A DNA stretch of 5,293 nucleotides from Eubacterium sp. (GTDB lineage: Bacteria > Bacillota > Clostridia > Peptostreptococcales > Anaerovoracaceae), in contig JAFOKI010000283.1 in the NCBI GenBank assembly GCA_017419895.1, positions 1 through 5,293 of the forward strand, given 5' to 3'. Both the position numbers and the translations under genes were made by a program. Within the stretch, counting starts at the first letter, position 1; every line of letters begins with the position of its first letter. The notes under the pieces were generated by a model. The model made no database searches. It saw only the letters and a list, made by a program, of their open reading frames with translations, and was not told the origin of the DNA. Shown in pieces: positions 5,222 through 5,293 of this stretch.

Positions 5222-5293
5222 AAAAGCTTCAAAAAATACTTCAAAATAAACAAAACCACCGGTAAGGTGACACTTAAGAAGGGTTTGAAGAAG
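5222..5293 (+). pseudogene. In-frame continuation of the surface protein beyond the TAG
   Basis: The 24 codons after the TAG at 5219-5221 remain open to the window end and encode KSFKKYFKINKTTGKVTLKK and then GLKK. This is the same lysine-rich, beta-rich sequence as the end of the preceding frame. In related surface proteins, as I recall them, the junction reads AKKGKKSFKKYFKI, so the TAG replaces a lysine codon; AAG to TAG is one base change. No start codon with a ribosome binding site is seen in this stretch, so it would not be made independently. It is either the remains of a truncated gene, a readthrough extension, or the result of a sequence error. Confidence 0.7.

Noticed and set aside
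1..5293. CRISPR array, insertion sequence, attachment site, tRNA or rRNA
   Set aside because: I read both strands for spaced direct repeats, terminal inverted repeats with transposase, and cloverleaf-like sequence and saw none.

Overview
The window looks like a piece of chromosome from an anaerobic Gram-positive bacterium, most likely a gut, rumen or oral clostridial Firmicute. Two things suggest this: strong AGGAGG ribosome binding sites, and a secreted BspA-like surface protein with DUF285 repeats followed by lysine-rich Ig-like domains, a combination common in such bacteria. No rRNA, tRNA, CRISPR array, transposase or phage gene is visible. The host assignment is inference.

Layout. At the left edge is the first 36 codons of a minus-strand HD-domain protein (108 to 1, cut by the window end). 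Next comes a gap of about 320 bases with two perfect hairpins. One is a minus-strand terminator that starts at the last base of the transporter stop codon. The other is a plus-strand terminator with no plus-strand gene before it. Three minus-strand genes then follow in transcription order: a DMT/EamA permease (3656 to 2724), a D-isomer-specific 2-hydroxyacid dehydrogenase of the CtBP-like type (2712 to 1735) and an MFS permease (1634 to 432). The first two are tightly coupled, with the permease stop codon abutting the dehydrogenase Shine-Dalgarno. The MFS gene lies after a 100-base GC-rich gap and may or may not share the transcript. Together they resemble a small uptake or efflux plus 2-hydroxyacid/2-oxoacid redox unit; no substrate can be named from sequence.

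Divergent from the permease, and separated from it by 110 bases of AT-rich promoter DNA, is the plus-strand surface protein gene (3767 to 5221). It has a signal peptide, a lead-in region, DUF285 repeats of 26 residues and Ig-like domains. It stops at a TAG in the middle of a recognisable domain, and the same frame carries on with domain-like sequence to the window end. That nonsense codon is the most interesting single observation here. The other points worth checking are a promoter that implies a leaderless mRNA for the DMT permease, a possible plus-strand small RNA in the left gap, and a short motif repeated at three gene boundaries. I see no convincing evidence of a new multi-gene system: the genes belong to known families in an ordinary arrangement.
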